Source: Synchiropus splendidus
Taxonomy: Eukaryota > Chordata > Actinopteri > Syngnathiformes > Callionymidae
Direction: 5' to 3'
Assembly (NCBI RefSeq): GCF_027744825.2
Contig: NC_071334.1
Coordinates: 54,190,937-54,254,936 of the forward strand
Length of the DNA: 64,000 nucleotides
Shown: positions 32,078-44,700 of the stretch, in pieces
How the letters are laid out: each line of letters starts with the position of its first letter
How positions within the stretch are numbered: the stretch's first letter is position 1
The notes under the pieces: model-generated
What the model was told of the DNA's origin: nothing
Databases searched by the model: none
The model's input: the letters and a program-made list of their open reading frames with translations, nothing else
Translations under genes and position numbers: made by a program

Positions 32078-32497
32078 CTACATGTCGACAAAGATCATCA
32101 AGCAAGAGCCCAAGCCCCCCACCAGGAACATGGTGATCTTCATACTGTAGATGAGCAGTTCGCTAACCACACCAAAGTCCAGACGGCGGTGTCCCAGCAG
32201 CAGCAGGATGACTGACAGCTTGTACTGCAACCGCAGCAGGACGCGCACAAAGAAGTACTGCAGGAAGAAGAGCGTGGACAGCGCCACCCAAAGGAGGGAG
32301 GTCAGCAGGCTGCAGCCGAAGAACAGCAGGAAGCGCAGGAAGCTGTACATGCAGCGGGAGCGCAGGTACAGATCAAAGTTGTCATACTTGGTACGCTCCA
32401 GCCTGTTGGAGTGAGCCGACCCCGTGGCCGAGTGCATGCAGGTGGTGTGGGGGCCATGGAAACTGCGCGCCCGACGCGGTATGGGGATTACAGGCAT
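32078..32497 (-). CDS. tmem250: Transmembrane protein 250
   Basis: Single-exon coding region of 139 residues. It starts MPVIPIPRRARSFHGPHTTC and ends LVGGLGSCLMIFVDM, which I recognise as TMEM250 (formerly C9orf69) of vertebrates; length and both ends agree with the human protein as I remember it. A basic N-terminal tail is followed by a long hydrophobic stretch at about residues 52-85 (enough for one or two passes) and a second at about 112-136, so it is a small membrane protein. Its molecular function is not well established. It lies near LHX3 in mammals as well, which supports both identifications. The next gene to the right, lhx3, is on the opposite strand. Confidence 0.93.
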   Translation of the reverse strand: MPVIPIPRRARSFHGPHTTCMHSATGSAHSNRLERTKYDNFDLYLRSRCMYSFLRFLLFFGCSLLTSLLWVALSTLFFLQYFFVRVLLRLQYKLSVILLLLGHRRLDFGVVSELLIYSMKITMFLVGGLGSCLMIFVDM

Positions 32498-32620
32498 GGG
32501 GCGGGGCTACCACAGCCCAGGTGCAAGTCAGGAGACCCAGTTAGATGTCCAGTCCTTGAGTCAAGACGTCACATGGCAGAAAGGATCCCTGCAGTTCGAA
32601 CATCCTCACCAGCAGAAAAT
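32498..32620 (-). other. tmem250: tmem250 5' UTR part of coding exon (inferred)
   Basis: Reading the minus strand, a good acceptor (CATTTTTCCCTCCCTGAAG) ends at 32621, leaving about 123 untranslated bases before the ATG. This pairs with the donor at 33227-33232 to give a ~0.6 kb intron. Inferred from splice-site shape only. Confidence 0.5.
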
Positions 32621-33232
32621 CTTCAGGGAGGGAAAAATGTCATCGGTTTAATCTTCACTGGTGTTTAACAACATTTACAATGTAGATCTTCTACAGACTT
32701 TAATAGTTGCAAAAAAGCTACACTGTGGAGACCCAGCACATATGCAACAGACACATGGATGTTGATGATGAAGATTACAAAGCAGCAGAAGCAGAGGGAG
32801 CCAAAAAATGACGTTCATGAAGGTGGAGGAGGCTGAATGACTGTGGCACACATATCAGCACTTAAATAAACTAAATAACAAACTACACTAAACTAACTGA
32901 TAACATCATACACACACAGCCATGCAAATTGTAAAAGTGTGATATAAACAATTACATTTACAATGAAAAAGCTGATGTTTGATTAGCAATACATTGTCTT
33001 CATAAAATTGCAGTGATCTAACGCCCATATACTAAACTTAATCGACGTACAACATACAGATTATTTACAATTTTCTTCATTTTGTTTGCCTCGACATGAT
33101 TCACTTAATGTTTTGTGATGAATTTCTGAGAAACATACTATTTAAAATGACAACAAAATGTGCACTGCAACATATTTTGGAATTAAGTGAATAAATGAAT
33201 GTCTTAATTGCAAACACACAAGAGTCACTTAC

Positions 33233-33440
33233 CTAAAAAGCATCTGTCCACGTTTCTCACAGGATCACTGTCAAGTGTCTTTTCCTCGAGAACAGCGACA
33301 CCGATTGATCGGCAAACATCGAGCCCAGCAGATTTTCTTAATCAAAATCTACACAAACAAATACATAATCCACTTTTAATTCCACAAAAGATACATTTGC
33401 AAAACGAACCAGCAGAAGCATGAAGAGCTAGTGTACGTCG
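33233..33440 (-). other. tmem250: Probable non-coding first exon of tmem250
   Basis: On the minus strand a near-perfect donor, TTTTAG then GTAAGTG, has its last exonic base at 33233. The sequence upstream of it has no conserved coding frame, and a CRE-bearing promoter-like block follows at 33450-33480. The 5' end is not defined. A leader exon before a single coding exon fits the TMEM250 gene plan I recall from mammals. Confidence 0.5.
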
Positions 33441-33449
33441 GCCGCTTAG

Positions 33450-33480
33450 TGTTGACGTCATATGTCTGCGACGTCACTTG
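33450..33480 (-). promoter_or_regulatory. tmem250: Promoter-like block with two CRE sites
   Basis: A full palindromic CRE, TGACGTCA, lies at 33453-33460, and a second GACGTCA at 33470-33476, spaced 17 bases apart. They lie just upstream of the predicted tmem250 first exon. CREB/ATF factors bind this palindrome. This would be a TATA-less housekeeping-type promoter. Confidence 0.5.
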
Positions 33481-36400
33481 TTGGCCTTAAAGGGGAAAGA
33501 TCACCGCATTAGCTGGGGGTGTTTGTTTTCACCCCCAAAATCGTCGTGTTATTTGAGTAATTTATGAAGCTTTTTGCGAAAATTTGGCACTGCATTCATT
33601 GTTCTTAAAATGTCAACTGTAATTTAATCATGTATATTTGACGGACATAGGTCGGACATAGTGTTTATGTTTTCACTTAGGAGTGGATCGTTTTTATTTT
33701 TTGTACATGTTTAAGCAACTGTGAAGAGAAAATAAATCCTACAAATCAATTCATAGAGAGCAGGAGGTTGTCTCAAGGACAATTAAAATAGTGATTACTG
33801 TAAACAAGAAGAACAACAAAAATAGTAATAGTAACAATAATAAGACTATAGAGAACCTGAAGTGTATTGAAAATTGCTTTTAGAAAAAAAAAAGTTTTAT
33901 TTTATCACAGACTGAGTGTTCTGAATTCCATTTTTGGAAGTTCCTCCCTGTCTGGCACCAAAACGTGCTTTTAAACTTGATGTACTTCTCTCCCCAACTG
34001 AGCTGATTCCATTTGGCCCCAAACTCCACTGGCTGTCTCACTGCACAACTCCCCCGAGACGCAGTAATGGGCTCTGCTGTTGTCTGGCCAGAAGATCAAT
34101 GATGGTCATGTTTGAAAATGTTGGTCTTACTTTTTAGGTGAACAAGAATGATGTTGCTGCTGCGAGCTGCAGAGACTTAAAAAAAGTGAATTACAGGATC
34201 AAGAAATCTCAATTATTCACATTCTTGGAAAATACAAGAAGATTGGACCCGATGCAGCAGTTTGAAGCTGCTGGTTCACAATATGAAGGGTGTGTGTTCC
34301 CGTCCCAATGATGAGATCCGAGGCCATGAATACTGTTTGTTCCCCCTCAAGCATGTCAGCTGGAATTTTGAATAGAGAGCCTTCCTGATTTGAAAAATAA
34401 GTCTGGTTTGCGGTCGAACTTTGGTCCTTTGTAAGTCTTTCTGAGGTCAGAGAGGAAAATAAATAATGCTGGAATATGATTATCCTATTTCAAGATGTGG
34501 TGATGACATGAATCTTGGGAGAGACTAAATGAACGTGCTGATGTTGGCGGACAGAGAGCACGTTGGCACTGAGGATGGAGGGATCTGTACAGCAAGACAG
34601 GACCCTTTTTCACTCATGCTGTATGAAGTGTTCCAGGGTACCACTTGAAGTTCACTATCTTGTCCACCGGGTGGCCTTTATACTATTTCACTATTTCATG
34701 TCTCATGTTAGTTGAATGACATAACTCCATCATTGTCATCTTACCCGTCCACAAATCTTAAAACAGCTATTTCGAGAAAAACAACAACAAATAAACAAGT
34801 TAAAAAGAACATTTATGTCTTCACCAGCTCTCTCACGAGTGGCTTCATAAGCAGTTAAACTCTCACGCTTTTCTAATTACAGTAACCATTGCTTAATATT
34901 AAATTGATACTATGAATAAATGAAACCTGTAAATATAATAAAATACATTTATAAACATTTTCAAATCGCTGTAGTGATTAGTTATGATCAGTAGTTTAGA
35001 TTTACAAAACTCAAGGAAACATCAGCAATAAAATTGAATTGAATTTTATGTTTTTGATTTGAGGTTATTGTGCTATTTTTTAATTTCCCACATGCAGAAA
35101 TAGTTGGTGATGTTGCTGTCTTAAATTCCAATGTGGAATCTGTTGTCTTTTCATTCTTGTCCATCTGCCTGAACGCTCCATATGTAGCCACCAGAGGGCG
35201 CTGCATGTCAATCTTATGGGTTGTCTGCCGAAGGTGCGCTTTCTTGTCTCAGTCATGGTCGTGTCTGCTGCAACGACCATCAAACTTTGTGTTCCACTCT
35301 TGAAGTGGCATGGATGAGGATCAGCATGTCCGTGTTTAACCGGAAACAAAGACTAACATTAATACACTTGAAGGTCTTCAAGAGGCCACAGAGTTGGGGA
35401 TGTGTCAGGTGAGGATGTTCAGGGAGACACTCCAGAAAAACTTAGTGCAGTTTTGAAATCCCTGATCAAGACTTTACCGTCATGGACCATACAAGTAAAT
35501 GACTGAATTTAAAAGAAAGTGAAGTTTAATTAGAACCAGACTTTCTCAAACACTCAAATTACGCCTGAGATTAAAGGGACAAACAAGGCACATTCACACA
35601 TCCCCTCACACTTGAGGTGGATCAATTGATTCATTAACTTAGTAGGGGTCACAGCCCTCTCTACCACTGAGACAAATTAAATCAATTAGTCCGGCTAATA
35701 AGAGGTGGAGGACTTTTAATCAGCAAAGGTTTAATCTCAGCTTGTGAGGCCTCATGATGGAAGGCCAGCAGCTGAGGTGAGTCGCCATCGGTGTGCTCAA
35801 ACTGTGGACCACAAGCGAGACATTGAAGCAGACGGATGGTAAAAACACCGATCAGTAGTATCTGGTAAAACTGTTTCACAGGGAGTCAATGATTTGAGGG
35901 ATGTTTTTCACATCAGCTGTAACCATCATAGCATGGTGTTCAGTATCTTGTGTGTGGATTGGCTCAGCAAAGAAGCTGTTCCACTTGTGATTGTTGCGCA
36001 GGAGATATCTGAAAACCAACTACTGCGAACTGGACACGCATGGAAACACACCCGTGGTAGTGACCATGTCAGGAACAAAATGCTGAACCATGTTGAGGGA
36101 GAATACCAGGAGGCACTGGATCAAGTCTGCAGTCCAGACACCACCACCATGGTCACAACACACATTACAATAGAAACCTCACCAGAGGAAGCTAAATGAT
36201 ACATAGAAAATCGTCTTCTTCCGCTTCCCTCTGTTACAATGTTGCTCATAAAGTGGAATAAATGATGAACAAAAAAAAGGTTAGAAAAGAAGACAAGAGT
36301 TTGTACCGCTCACTGTCACCCTGCTTGTCGTGGCACACAAGGCAGGGTGGAGGTAATCCCTGGCATCAGGGGGCTTGGCTGGATTAGCGGATGATGTGGG

Positions 36401-38524
36401 AACATCTGTATGGTCAGATGACGCCGTTGAGAAGTTCCAACCAACAAATGGAGGAGGGGGTTTGGAGCGGTCAGAAAGTGAAGCCTGCTTACAAGAGAGG
36501 GGTGTCACACATTGGTGAAGATACTTAACCAATGTTCCTCCTTGTGATGTTTTAATAACAGAAAATGTTTGTTGTGGACATTTGTCTGCATCTGAGAAAA
36601 ACCAAGAGAAGAGTTTTTATTTAAAATCTGTGTGATTGTAAAAGGTGTCTGATAGATCACATATGTATGAGTTTCTATGATTTTGTTTGGGCATGTTTCT
36701 TCGAGATACACCAAGACAAGGCAGCTGTGTCTTTGTTTTGCATGTGAAATGAGTGAAAAGTAGTATCTATTTGCCACTTGTCTTTCAGCCATTACAGCCA
36801 CTGTATGTATGCGACATTGTCTTCCTTAAAGTATTAAATGGTATTAATTCAAAAACGTCGGTAGAGTCTGCAGTCCTGACTCTTCTACCATGCAGGCTAT
36901 GGTAGCACCCCTCGCCTGAGAGAATGGAGATGACGTTTCATTGTTTTATTACATTGAATACAGCGCCTCCTTTAGGTGGTGTGGTGGTTGGAGCAATTTT
37001 GACTTGCCATTCATTTTGCACACTAGAGTCTCACACTGGAGACTAAGGTTTGTAGATGAACTTCACCATCACACTGAATCTCTGTGAAAGAGAAGACGAC
37101 TCAAGTGTTATAAGACAACAGCGGGGTCATCATGTCTGCATCACACGGGTCAGTGACCTCAGCCTGACCTCTAATCTGTTGTAAAAACATGTCTGTTGTT
37201 ATTCATCTAACACCGCATCCCGTTCTGGGTTCCCACAATTCTCACGCTACTGGGTGACCAGAACTTTTAAAGCAGTCCACTCCTCCACTATATAAAATAA
37301 ATATAGTAAATAACATATCAATAGTATTGAACATAAAACCTACATACGTATTTAAATACATTTGGATATTTTTTCATAAAAATCTGCCCAAAAATGAGAT
37401 ATGTTTGTGAAAAAATGTGAACCACAGAACAAAAGAACTGGAATAGTTTATTAGTCTAGCGACTTGTTTATGTCTTTATTAAAAGGTTCAAGGTTCAAAT
37501 TCTTCATAAGGTTTTAAAATCATCATCAGATTACTTCACACGCGTGCAGAATATTCCTTTAAATTACCAGCGCCGCTAAATATGTAAATCTCAGCCTATC
37601 ATATGTTGTTCTCTGAACATAGATTAGGAACACTTGACCTCCCTCGTGAGTCGCTCTGGTGTTTGTTCACAATCCCTGCCCTCGCCTGCCACTTCTTCAC
37701 ACATGCAAATCATCTCTCAGATATAAATATTTTCATGAATATGTATGATTTTACCAACAATTTCAGTTTCAGTCAAACTTTATTCAGGAAGTGTAGCCAA
37801 AAAAGTTTTGTTTAGATAATAGATTTGACTGAATATTAGCAGCATGGATTTATCCTCTGAGGATGTTGATAGAAAAGGTCAGAAGGAGTTGCACAGTGTC
37901 TCTAGAGAAAGCCTCCGACACAGTTTAGAAGGAGAAGTGTGAGGAAGCTGAGACGATTTAACATGAGAGGCAAGACAGTGTCTGATGAATGATGGAGCTG
38001 CCAGGCTAACAGAGAGGAGGAAGACAACCATTGAGCTTTGCACGTGTGGTAAGTGAGGACACGAAGAGGATGCAAAAGATAAGGCAAAGCTTGGAATACA
38101 GACTGAAGAGGAAAAAGAAGCAAGTCTCTTATCTTGTTTTCAGTCTCCGAACAGAGACCTGGAGCTCAATCTATGGCAAAGACAGACAAAGACACTGCTG
38201 TGTGGCGCTGTAAATACCATGTCTTTAAGAAGACATCAATCTAGTACACGAGTTAAATAAAATAAGAAAATGTTCATCATGAAAAAAGCATCAACATATC
38301 TATTCTAACCATGTTCCCACCCATAAAAATAAATGCAAGATCTAAAAATTCATCATTACCAGACAAAGAGGACACAAATGAACAAAGCTGCCTTTAAAAA
38401 AAAAGAAAAAAAAAGAGAATGAGAGCACTCAAATATCTTTGACATGTGTTGAAGGGGAGGCAGTATCAAAAAACACCTGACCTGATCAATTAAACTGCTG
38501 CCCTGCTGTATCACAGTATTTTGA
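33481..38524. other. tmem250-lhx3 intergenic region, left part
   Basis: No exon recognised. Contains the CTCF core described separately. Otherwise AT-rich sequence with short unrelated open frames. Confidence 0.5.
35188..35201 (+). promoter_or_regulatory. CTCF-binding core motif
   Basis: CCACCAGAGGGCGC fits every position of the vertebrate CTCF core consensus CCASYAGRKGGCRS. It lies between tmem250 and lhx3, about 1.7 kb from the tmem250 promoter. Occupancy cannot be judged from sequence. Confidence 0.6.
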
Positions 38525-38640
38525 AAAGAATTTAGAGAGCCTTCAAACAGGCCTAATCCATTTTGATACAGCAATCTCTTATCAAGCCCTAATGATCGCC
38601 GGGGAGCTGGGAAGGAGAAAACAATTCGCATAATGGAAAA
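38525..38640. promoter_or_regulatory. Candidate regulatory element with a bicoid-type site
   Basis: High-complexity sequence with TAATCC at 38554-38559 (the PITX/OTX-type homeodomain site) and further TAAT cores at 38590 and 38631. It lies about 10 kb upstream of lhx3, a target of PITX factors in the pituitary. Regulatory role inferred. Confidence 0.3.
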
Positions 38641-39801
38641 ATCTGTCGTAATCTTCTCCAGAACTCAGCCCAGCAGCAGCAGAGGACACAGAGGGAGCGT
38701 GAAAGTGGAGGTGGAGACGTTAAAATGGAGAGTCTCATAATGGCCCAAAGCAAGTTTCAGTGTTCATTGCCATGCTGGGCTGCAATCCGCAGCATATCCA
38801 ACTGGAAGGAGCGGAAACATCTCACAGTTGGCTTGGGAACGCCTGTGGGGTTTCTGTGGAGAGAGAATCTGCGCCTCTTTTCTTCAGCTGCTGCCCTGTC
38901 GACCTCTGATCGACGGTGGGATATGGAAGGGTCTTATGCTGCACATAGACTCCATTATGACAGCTGATTTCAGTGTTCTGCTGCAAATGTTAACTGGATG
39001 TTTTCTGGATTTTTAATGATGTAATACTCTGGGTTCCCGGTCTTCATTGCCTCACGTGGCAATTTCACATATTTAGTTGTTTTTTTTTTAATGATTCATG
39101 TTCAGTAAGGTTGAATTAAATGGAGTTCAAAAATCTTTTTATGGATGGACCTGTGCTGAGTTCATAAACCATGATGACGTATGAATTGTTGCCTATTTCG
39201 CCGACGGTTGTATGGTGGAGTACTGTTGTTTGTCAAACTACCTCGGAGAGCAACCTACAAAATATCGCAATATTTATGAGCAAAAACTATGCAGCATCGG
39301 TTAGTGGATGCTGGGCATTGGTAAGTGGCCAAATATTCACTGGTAGAACTTCAGTCCACTGGGTTCTGGCAAGCAAACACACAACAATAGTTTTTTTTTT
39401 CGTGGTAGTGTTTTACTACCCATTTTGTTTTTGTTTTCGTAACTTGTATCTTATTGTTTTCAGGAGATTTCTTTCTTCAAAGCATATGTTCATCTCTTGC
39501 TACAAACAATCAATACGTGATCTCCTCAGTTATTGATTTGTGTTGGCAGCTTATACTCACCTCATCCTGTCCGACTGTAAACACAGACTTATCTCCCATT
39601 GAGCCGCGCTTCTTTAATAGAAAGTTGCCATCTCATCAGGGAGTAAAGCCGAGTGAAGCAGATGAACTGGTTATGAGGAATATACAGCGAATGATTAACA
39701 AGATAATCTGAGGTGGTGATGGGGATACTTCAGGTTGGCTTTTGCAACACAAGAGATTATTCATCATCCGTCCATGTGTCCGTGTGCGCCGCTGCTTCCA
39801 T

Positions 39802-39824
39802 TCTGTCTGTCTGTCTGTCTGTCT
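39802..39824. repeat. (CTGT)n microsatellite
   Basis: About six CTGT units in the intergenic region upstream of lhx3. Confidence 0.9.
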
Positions 39825-40214
39825 GGCCGCGTGATAATGCTTAGCCTCATGAAGCCGCTTGCCGCTCTGTTGTGGCTCCTTGTTCTTGGCCTACTTTAGC
39901 TGAGGTGAATTGAGGGCAACTGGAGTCTATGGGTAAAGGGATTAGGTCTCCAAACACGCTCCTCTCCAGTTTGGGATTTTGCCCCAATGCCAGACACTTA
40001 AAGTCTGCCAGGGATTAAGATACAGCGAGAAGTAAGAGCGTTGCGTATTGTGATGTGCGTGGGGAGATGTTTTTGACAACAAAAAGAGGGAGAGGAGGGG
40101 GCTGGCTGCTTGGTAATAAAAAATACAAGACGTATGGTGATGATATGATCTAATACTTTTATGCGGCATTTGTTGACCTATTTGCATTTGGCGCGTGCCA
40201 TGATGTCGGTCAGT

Positions 40215-40400
40215 ATGTTTTCAAGGGACATGACACAATAACAGAGAAGCTGTTCTTTTGATTTCCTTTGTATTAATGGCTGATCTCCTCTTAATACAGT
40301 GTTTTAATTAGGAAATGGCTCAGATGCTCGCGCAGCATTAATGGTCCCACAGTGGGCAACAAAGAGCAGTCTTGGTGTTAGATTAGCATCAGAGCATTTA
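40215..40400. promoter_or_regulatory. Candidate lhx3 enhancer with clustered homeodomain and SOX-like sites
   Basis: Within 100 bases: ATTAAT at 40272-40277, TTAATTA at 40304-40310, ATTAAT at 40338-40343, and a SOX-like AACAAAG at 40358-40364. It is free of simple repeats and of open frames, the usual look of conserved non-coding elements near developmental genes. Conservation was not tested. Confidence 0.35.
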
Positions 40401-42844
40401 ACAAATGAAAGCAAAGCGTGGCGTTCTTGAGATGGACAGAAAATTCAAGATCAGATTGTGATTTAAAACCACAAAATCTTAACGCAGATTCGGCCCAAAT
40501 GGTGAGGTCATTATCAAGGAATCAAAGGTTTCTGATACCTTTTAAAAAAATTCTTTTATTTTTGTTTCTGATTTACATGTTCAGGTGCTACTACATGCTA
40601 CCGTACACTAAGGGATTTGGGGGCGACACGTCGTGAGGGTGGAGAACCAGCTTAGCTCAGGTTCATAACAAAAGCAGCTTTGAGTTCCATATTCAGGTTT
40701 ATTTGAAGATAGAGGCACAAGCACAGGGATGTCCGACAATGCGGTACAACTCCTTAAAGCCCCCTCCATCACGTTACAACAAGATGCCAGCAATAATACA
40801 GGAGGGAAAAGTAAAAGCACATGCCAGAAGCTACAGATACAAACTTCCGTCTAGTGGCTGTTTATGGGTACTGCAGGTCATGCAGTGGTGCAGCGCTGGC
40901 CAGTCAGAACCCAGGTTTTAAAGAGGGAAAATTCATCAACAAGACAAAGTAGTGAAATGGTCGAGATGCAGGCATTCACTGACTCACTGACAGCGTTTTT
41001 TGACTCACCAGTAACTTAAGACCCGCCATCAGCGAGAGCGAGCAGAGAGTTAACCCAGATGATGCATTCCTGAAACTCAAGTTGAAGTCACACGTCTTCC
41101 TACAGCTGGTACCACCATCTCCAACCCTCCTCACCAACATGCTTGTCCCGTCCACGCCTCTAAATGTACTAGATGAAATGAATGTGAGTAGTTAGAAATC
41201 ATAATTGGGTGCAAAAGTGCCAAGTACGTGTGACTTTTTTTGATTGTTTTCCCCTGAGTCTTACAGCAGACTATGACGTACAATATGTGGAAACTGTAAA
41301 AAAAAGAAAAGTTTTGACACTTCCCATGAAGAATCACTGTCTCACAGAGGGAGTAGCACTGTGGATGTATGACACCGGACGTGTAACAGTGGGAGGAACG
41401 AAATGCCCCTCTAACTGTTTAGATTCTTTGATGCCTTGGAGGTGGAAGTCATTTGCGTCCCCATCAAGTTTGGCACTCTATAGAGGGAGCTGGGACGTGG
41501 GCGGTGACATCATGACTTTGCGCTGTTTCTCTCATTTTTTCAACGGCAGAGATGTGGAGGATGTACACAGTGAAGAACAGCACGATGCTGCATGGACGAC
41601 TCCAGATCATTATAAAAGTATCTTTTGCCTCCTGATCTTTTGAATGTGAGCAAAACAATCCACCAACAATGGTTAAGAGCGATTGCACTGATGTCCAGGT
41701 GACTTTTCTGTTGATTTCCAATGCCATGTTTTAGGAAGGATGTCTGGCTGGATTCCTGCAGGAGAGCGCGCTCTCCACCGAACTGCCGTGGAGCATGGCG
41801 CTCCACGAAAAAAATTCACATGCAACTGACTTGCAAGACTGAGTCAGTCTTGTGAAAACCTCAACCAGGTTTTAACGCCCATGAGTGAGTTTAATCATTT
41901 TTGTTTCGAACACAGAACCACAGCTCCCCCGAAGAGTCGGTGGAAAGGGGAATATTTATATTGCAAACATTTATGTTGGCCTTTTTTGGCCCACATGGGA
42001 CACACAGATACCAAGTATATATCGACAGAGAAACTTCAAAGATTGCAAGAGGTTAGTAACACACAAGGGACTAAAACGAACACACACACACAAACAAAAC
42101 ACTTAACTGACCAGTATAAATGTACAAACAGTCACATAACATTCCCTAGTTTTGCCTTCACTTGGTCCCGGATGCCTTCCATGGCATTGTCTTGGCGAGT
42201 GAGGCCACTTCACAGCCCTGTTACTTCAAAGCGAGGTCCTGTACTGAAACTTTTCCACTATGTTTTAAAGCTATATTTGACATTTTGCTTCTTAAATAAA
42301 CTGTTAGCAAATTGTTTAATACATAGTTTTGATTTGCTGGCGAGATGGCCTGCGCCTTGACACAAATGTGTATCTCTTGATGGGTCTTTAAGTCACAGGA
42401 CATTTGCGTTGGGAATAAAGTGGCACATGCTGTGGATTATTTATTTATTCGACCAGATGATAAGAGCATCAGGTTGAGGTATTAGCGTTGCCGAACCTCT
42501 TATTTGGCTTTTCGGGAGTCTTTGCGAAAGAGTCTGTCGGTTCCTTTGTCTTGGCAAAGTGGGCTGAGGGGACGGGGCGGGAGGGGCTCCTTCACCCCTC
42601 CACCCTGCGTCTGGAGGCTCCTGGGCTTGTGGCCGCTGCCTCCATCCTGCTCCTCCAAGAAAGTGGGTCATGAGTCTGAGACTGTAGGATTACGACCGTC
42701 AGGCAGACGTGTGCCGGGCCACCTCTTATCCGTAAGGTTTAGACCCTCCACCCCTTCAGAGGAGAAGAAAAGGAAGAGGTCCTACAAGCTGTCCTGCTTG
42801 ACCTGTATTTTGAGCTCTGATGATGAAAACAGTGTTCATTTCTG

Positions 42845-43070
42845 ATGGGCTCTTAAATGCCGCTGTGTGATGTTCCCCATGGATTGTTTTCTAATTGACC
42901 AAATCCTGCGCTAGCTAAGCAATAATGAGGCCGACACCATGATAAATGCCAGCTTTTAAACCGCTGACCCCGGTGGTACTGGCCTGCCTGATATCCTCTG
43001 ACACCAAGTATGATTCATCAGCAAATAAATTCCCAATAATAAATATATTAATTTAGCGGCGGAATGATGA
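42845..43070. promoter_or_regulatory. Candidate conserved non-coding element
   Basis: Complex sequence with TAATTG at 42892-42897, several TAAT cores and TTAATTT at 43048-43054, about 6 kb upstream of exon 1a. No repeat signature and no frame. Inference only. Confidence 0.3.
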
Positions 43071-44574
43071 CATCCATCATCCGAGGCCGCAGCTCAGTGC
43101 AGCTTTCCCTTTGGTCCTGCCTTCCATTCTTGGAAGTGAGCAGAGCAAAGATACATTTGGGAGTTTTGGGTTCCACTCATTTGAAAAACGGCAAGTGTAA
43201 TTCATCTGCTCATCTCATTGTGTGGAACCAGAATGGGGATCTAGTTAAGTGCGTCGTGAAGAGCTTGTTAAAGGGAGAGGGGTGGGACGGAGATTTCAAT
43301 TAGCGTTCAATTACACCCGTGACCTTCAACCCGTAGACACACAACTAAGCCTTACTTTCTTATCTAATTGATTATTTCAGGTCCTGCAGGCGGATTATCT
43401 TGGAATGAAATGATAGGTACAATATATTCAACATTTTATAGGAATCACCTGAACCACAAAACGCAAAATTCAGCATGCCTCTGCAACAAATGTCAACAAG
43501 TTGAATAGATATACTGTTAACAATAAAATAAAAAATGGCGGTGTTCTGTATTACCACACAAGTCTGAAGGTTTCTTTTCCCTTCAGTGGTGAGAGATTCT
43601 TATTCACTCTTACCATGTGTGTTGTGTGAATCTGTCCTGGAACACTGCCACCTACCGTCCACTTGGGCTCACTGCTATCAACGATATAATTCTACAGATA
43701 AAGTAAATTTAGGGTCATAATATTAGGGGAAAAGAATGTGATATTGAAATGGGCACCTGTCTGGAGATCTGCGCTCTCTGAGTGCTTTTTAAATGGCACA
43801 CATCCAAAATACATCCTCACATACAATCTACCAGTTTTCACAATTCCTCCATCCTTATTGACTGTCTTGGCTTTTGTAAATAAAGTGATTCATAGGTGAT
43901 TATCCTGGACAGGAAGTGAGTCAGACTCATGGACTAGTGAGTACACTCATGGATGACCGAATCCTTAGTGTCCAAATGAATGCCTATGACTTGAATTAGA
44001 CAGGTAGAGTCAAAGTGCCCCATGTCCGAGTGTGTCTCACTGACTGTCAAACAGAGTGACTCCCCTTGTTGGTCCAAGCAAAAGTATGGCTCAGGCAGTT
44101 GTCCAGGTTTAACACCATCATCCGTGGAATGCAAGTTATGCTCACATTATCATTTCTTTCTTCGTCTCAATTCCTGGCTACAGCGTCACAACAAAGTTAG
44201 ATGACCAACTTAACTTCTCAAAAGCGACCCACTACCCGAGCCAGCCAGACCCCACAGGGGGGCAAACATCTGTAATGACAAGTGAGGTCAAGCTAAAGCT
44301 CTGAAAGGTTTGAACTCTGACCTCTCTGGCATTATGTCAGCCTCTGGGGTGGCTTATCATGGCTTGACAAAAGCTGATATTTCCCACCCAGGACAAAGAA
44401 TAGTTTAACACCACACAACCAGCCAGGTCCCCAGACGCCGTGTCGGAACGGAGCGCCCGCATCACCCCGCCATATAAAACGGACGGGCAGTTGTGGACCT
44501 CTTTGTCTGAGGCCCGAACTAAGGACACATGTTGGGTGGTAAAAGTGTCACGGCATGAGTGAAGAGCCATTGTG

Positions 44575-44700
44575 CAGCTTTCCAGCGGTAGCACTCGGGC
44601 TTTGTTCCCTGTGTTGTTCATCATTAGCATATCAATATTCAAAGGGCCTGAAAGTGGCAAACGGTGGCAGCCTGTTTAGCCCAGAGTGGACCGGCGTAGA
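44575..44700. promoter_or_regulatory. Candidate element with ONECUT-like and TCF/LEF-like sites
   Basis: TATCAATA at 44630-44637 resembles a ONECUT site and abuts TTCAAAGG at 44638-44645, a TCF/LEF-type site; a CATTAGCA homeodomain core lies just before. About 4 kb upstream of lhx3 exon 1a. Inference only. Confidence 0.3.
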
